Shown piece after piece: positions 63,019 through 64,000 of a stretch of 64,000 bases of DNA; the stretch's first letter is position 1; the number at the start of each line of letters is the position of its first letter. A program made the translations under genes and the position numbers. The DNA comes from Kaistella sp. 97-N-M2. Its GTDB lineage: Bacteria; Bacteroidota; Bacteroidia; Flavobacteriales; Weeksellaceae. The notes below the pieces were generated by a model. That model had not been told where the DNA came from and ran no database searches. It was given only the letters and a program-made list of their open reading frames with translations. The DNA lies in contig NZ_CP090976.1 in NCBI RefSeq assembly GCF_021513235.1, positions 124,001 through 188,000 on the forward strand, given 5' to 3'.

Positions 63019-63168
63019 ATCTTTTTATTTGGTTCGTTTTAAAGGCTAGCAATTATTATGCAATTCACTTTTAATTATATCTCTTTACCAATCTTTCATG
63101 GATCGACGATCACTTTTTCGATAGATTCGAAGAAAATGTGGTAATTTTAATAATTAATAAGTTGTAAA

Positions 63169-63715
63169 ATGGGTGCAAAAAATAATTACGATGACCTTCT
63201 GTCGCTTCTTCAGACCAGATTCGAGGCCAACATGAAACGGCACAAAGGTTTACAGTGGTCAGAAATTCAAAGTAAATTAGAGAAAAATCCTGCAAAACTC
63301 GAATCGCTGCTTCAAATGGAAGAGAGCGGTGGCGAACCGGATGTGGTTGCTTTTACAAAAGCCTCAGGCGAATTTTTTTTATGATTGTTCCGTCGAAAGT
63401 CCGAAAGGGCGTCGCAGCTTTTGTTACGACAAAGCTGCCTTGGATAAACGAAAAGAAAACAAACCTAAAAATAGTGCGGAGGAGGCTGCGAAAACGATGG
63501 GAATAGAAATCCTGAATGAAGAAGAATATCGTTTTTTGCAAACGGTGGGAAATTTTGATATTAAAACTTCGAGCTGGCTAAAAACGCCGGAAAACATTCG
63601 GAAACTTGGCGGTTCTATTTTTGGCGATTTTCGGTATGATACGGTTTTTATCTATCACAATGGCGCCGAATCTTATTATGCCTCTCGAGGATTTCGGGGC
63701 GTCTTACGGGTTTAA
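63169..63715 (+). pseudogene. DUF4256 family gene with a one-base frameshift
   Basis: The ATG at 63169 opens MGAKNNYDDLLSLLQTRFEAN and stops at 63384. The +1 frame continues FYDCSVESPKGRRSFCYDKAA to the family-typical end YYASRGFRGVLRV at 63715. The break is at the T8 run 63373-63380; T7 would restore a single ~181-aa DUF4256 protein. Motifs kept are GGEPDVV, ESPKGRRSFCYD and YHNGAESYYASRGFRG. Function is unknown. Homopolymer sequence error is a strong alternative to true decay. Confidence 0.82.
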
Positions 63716-63817
63716 TTTTATTCCGGCAAAAAAAAATCCTGAAAAATTTCAGAATTTTATTATGATTGAATTTGAGCTTCTTACTCGGTTTTTTCGAATT
63801 TTATCTGAGCGTGGATT

Positions 63818-64000
63818 TTATGGATACGGCGCGATTGCTACTTCCAAACCATCGATTTCCGGCGTAATGTGAATTTGACAACCTAAACGCGAATCATCCT
63901 GCACATAAAAAGCTTCGGAAAGCATAGCCTCTTCCTCATCGCCCATTTCCTGCAACTTTTCGGCCCCGTCAACTACGTAAACTTGACAGGACGCGCACAT
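63818..64000 (-). CDS. 2Fe-2S ferredoxin, 3' part (partial)
   Basis: The last 60 residues of a plant/adrenodoxin-type 2Fe-2S ferredoxin; the 5' part, with the first cluster Cys residues, lies beyond the window. The visible part contains CASCQVYV (two cluster Cys), EKLQEMGDEEEAML, SRLGCQIHI (the last cluster Cys) and the end LEVAIAPYP. It carries electrons in the cytosol. The Met at the window edge is internal, not the start. Confidence 0.9.
   Translation of the reverse strand: MCASCQVYVVDGAEKLQEMGDEEEAMLSEAFYVQDDSRLGCQIHITPEIDGLEVAIAPYP

Noticed and set aside
63606..63872. An 88-aa plus-strand reading frame after the DUF4256 gene
   Set aside because: It overlaps the DUF4256 coding sequence and the ferredoxin gene in other frames, and its composition shows no domain; it is a shadow frame.

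Overview
The window is chromosomal DNA of a flavobacterium, most likely a Weeksellaceae member close to Chryseobacterium/Kaistella. Evidence is the protein set (SusC/SusD pair, type IX secretion sorting domain, DacB, gamma-glutamyltransferase, the rpsF-rpsR-rplI trio, GalE-like threonine dehydrogenase) and many Bacteroidetes-type promoters with the -7 box TAnnTTTG just before start codons. I see no rRNA, tRNA, CRISPR array, insertion sequence or prophage. It reads as core chromosome with two accessory clusters.

Layout. 1-2.1 kb: 3' end of gyrB, a DUF3298-type lipoprotein and a diacylglycerol-kinase-like lipid kinase. 2.2-13.0 kb: a divergent light/oxidative-stress island. Leftward run TetR, AarF/ABC1 kinase, a 47-aa DUF2256 zinc protein, an atypical SDR, MarR and a DNA photolyase. 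Rightward run crtI, crtB, a small secreted protein, crtZ, a fused CrtYcd-type lycopene cyclase, an SRPBCC protein and an SDR-DUF2867 protein. Together they should make zeaxanthin-type carotenoid and repair UV lesions. 13.2-20.4 kb: Crp-like regulator and gamma-glutamyltransferase, threonine dehydrogenase and a frameshifted polysaccharide deacetylase, three ribosomal proteins, ClC antiporter. 20.5-31.0 kb: an FMN glutamate-synthase-like protein, then a polysaccharide utilisation locus (SusC, SusD, GH144-like lipoprotein, esterase/peptidase, GH3) that I infer acts on beta-1,2-glucan.

31-44 kb: housekeeping and envelope genes (DUF4197, DUF493, TIGR01777 epimerase, ArsC-like, deoxynucleoside kinase, glutaminyl cyclase, M1 peptidase, histidine kinase, DacB, a large CUB/type IX-secreted protein). 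44-56 kb: RelA/SpoT, NhaA, YihY, RlmH, a HipA-like/DUF3037 pair, a frameshifted PcrA/UvrD helicase, a PAS histidine kinase with a receiver-only partner, SecG. 56-64 kb: two family 2 glycosyltransferases, RecR, a LURP-one-like protein, PepD, an SDR, a frameshifted DUF4256 gene and a partial 2Fe-2S ferredoxin.

Cross-cutting points. (1) Three genes (polysaccharide deacetylase, pcrA, DUF4256) are each broken by one small indel, two of them in homopolymers, so sequence error must be excluded before calling decay. (2) Two intergenic elements, at 15.6 and 25.2 kb, share conserved flanks around a variable centre and look like a dispersed repeat family. (3) All nine signal-peptidase-I-type exported proteins seen here would carry Gln after cleavage, and the window also encodes the glutaminyl cyclase that would cap it. 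(4) Several apparent TTG/GTG starts lie inside -7 promoter boxes, so downstream ATG starts were chosen; several of these mRNAs look nearly leaderless.
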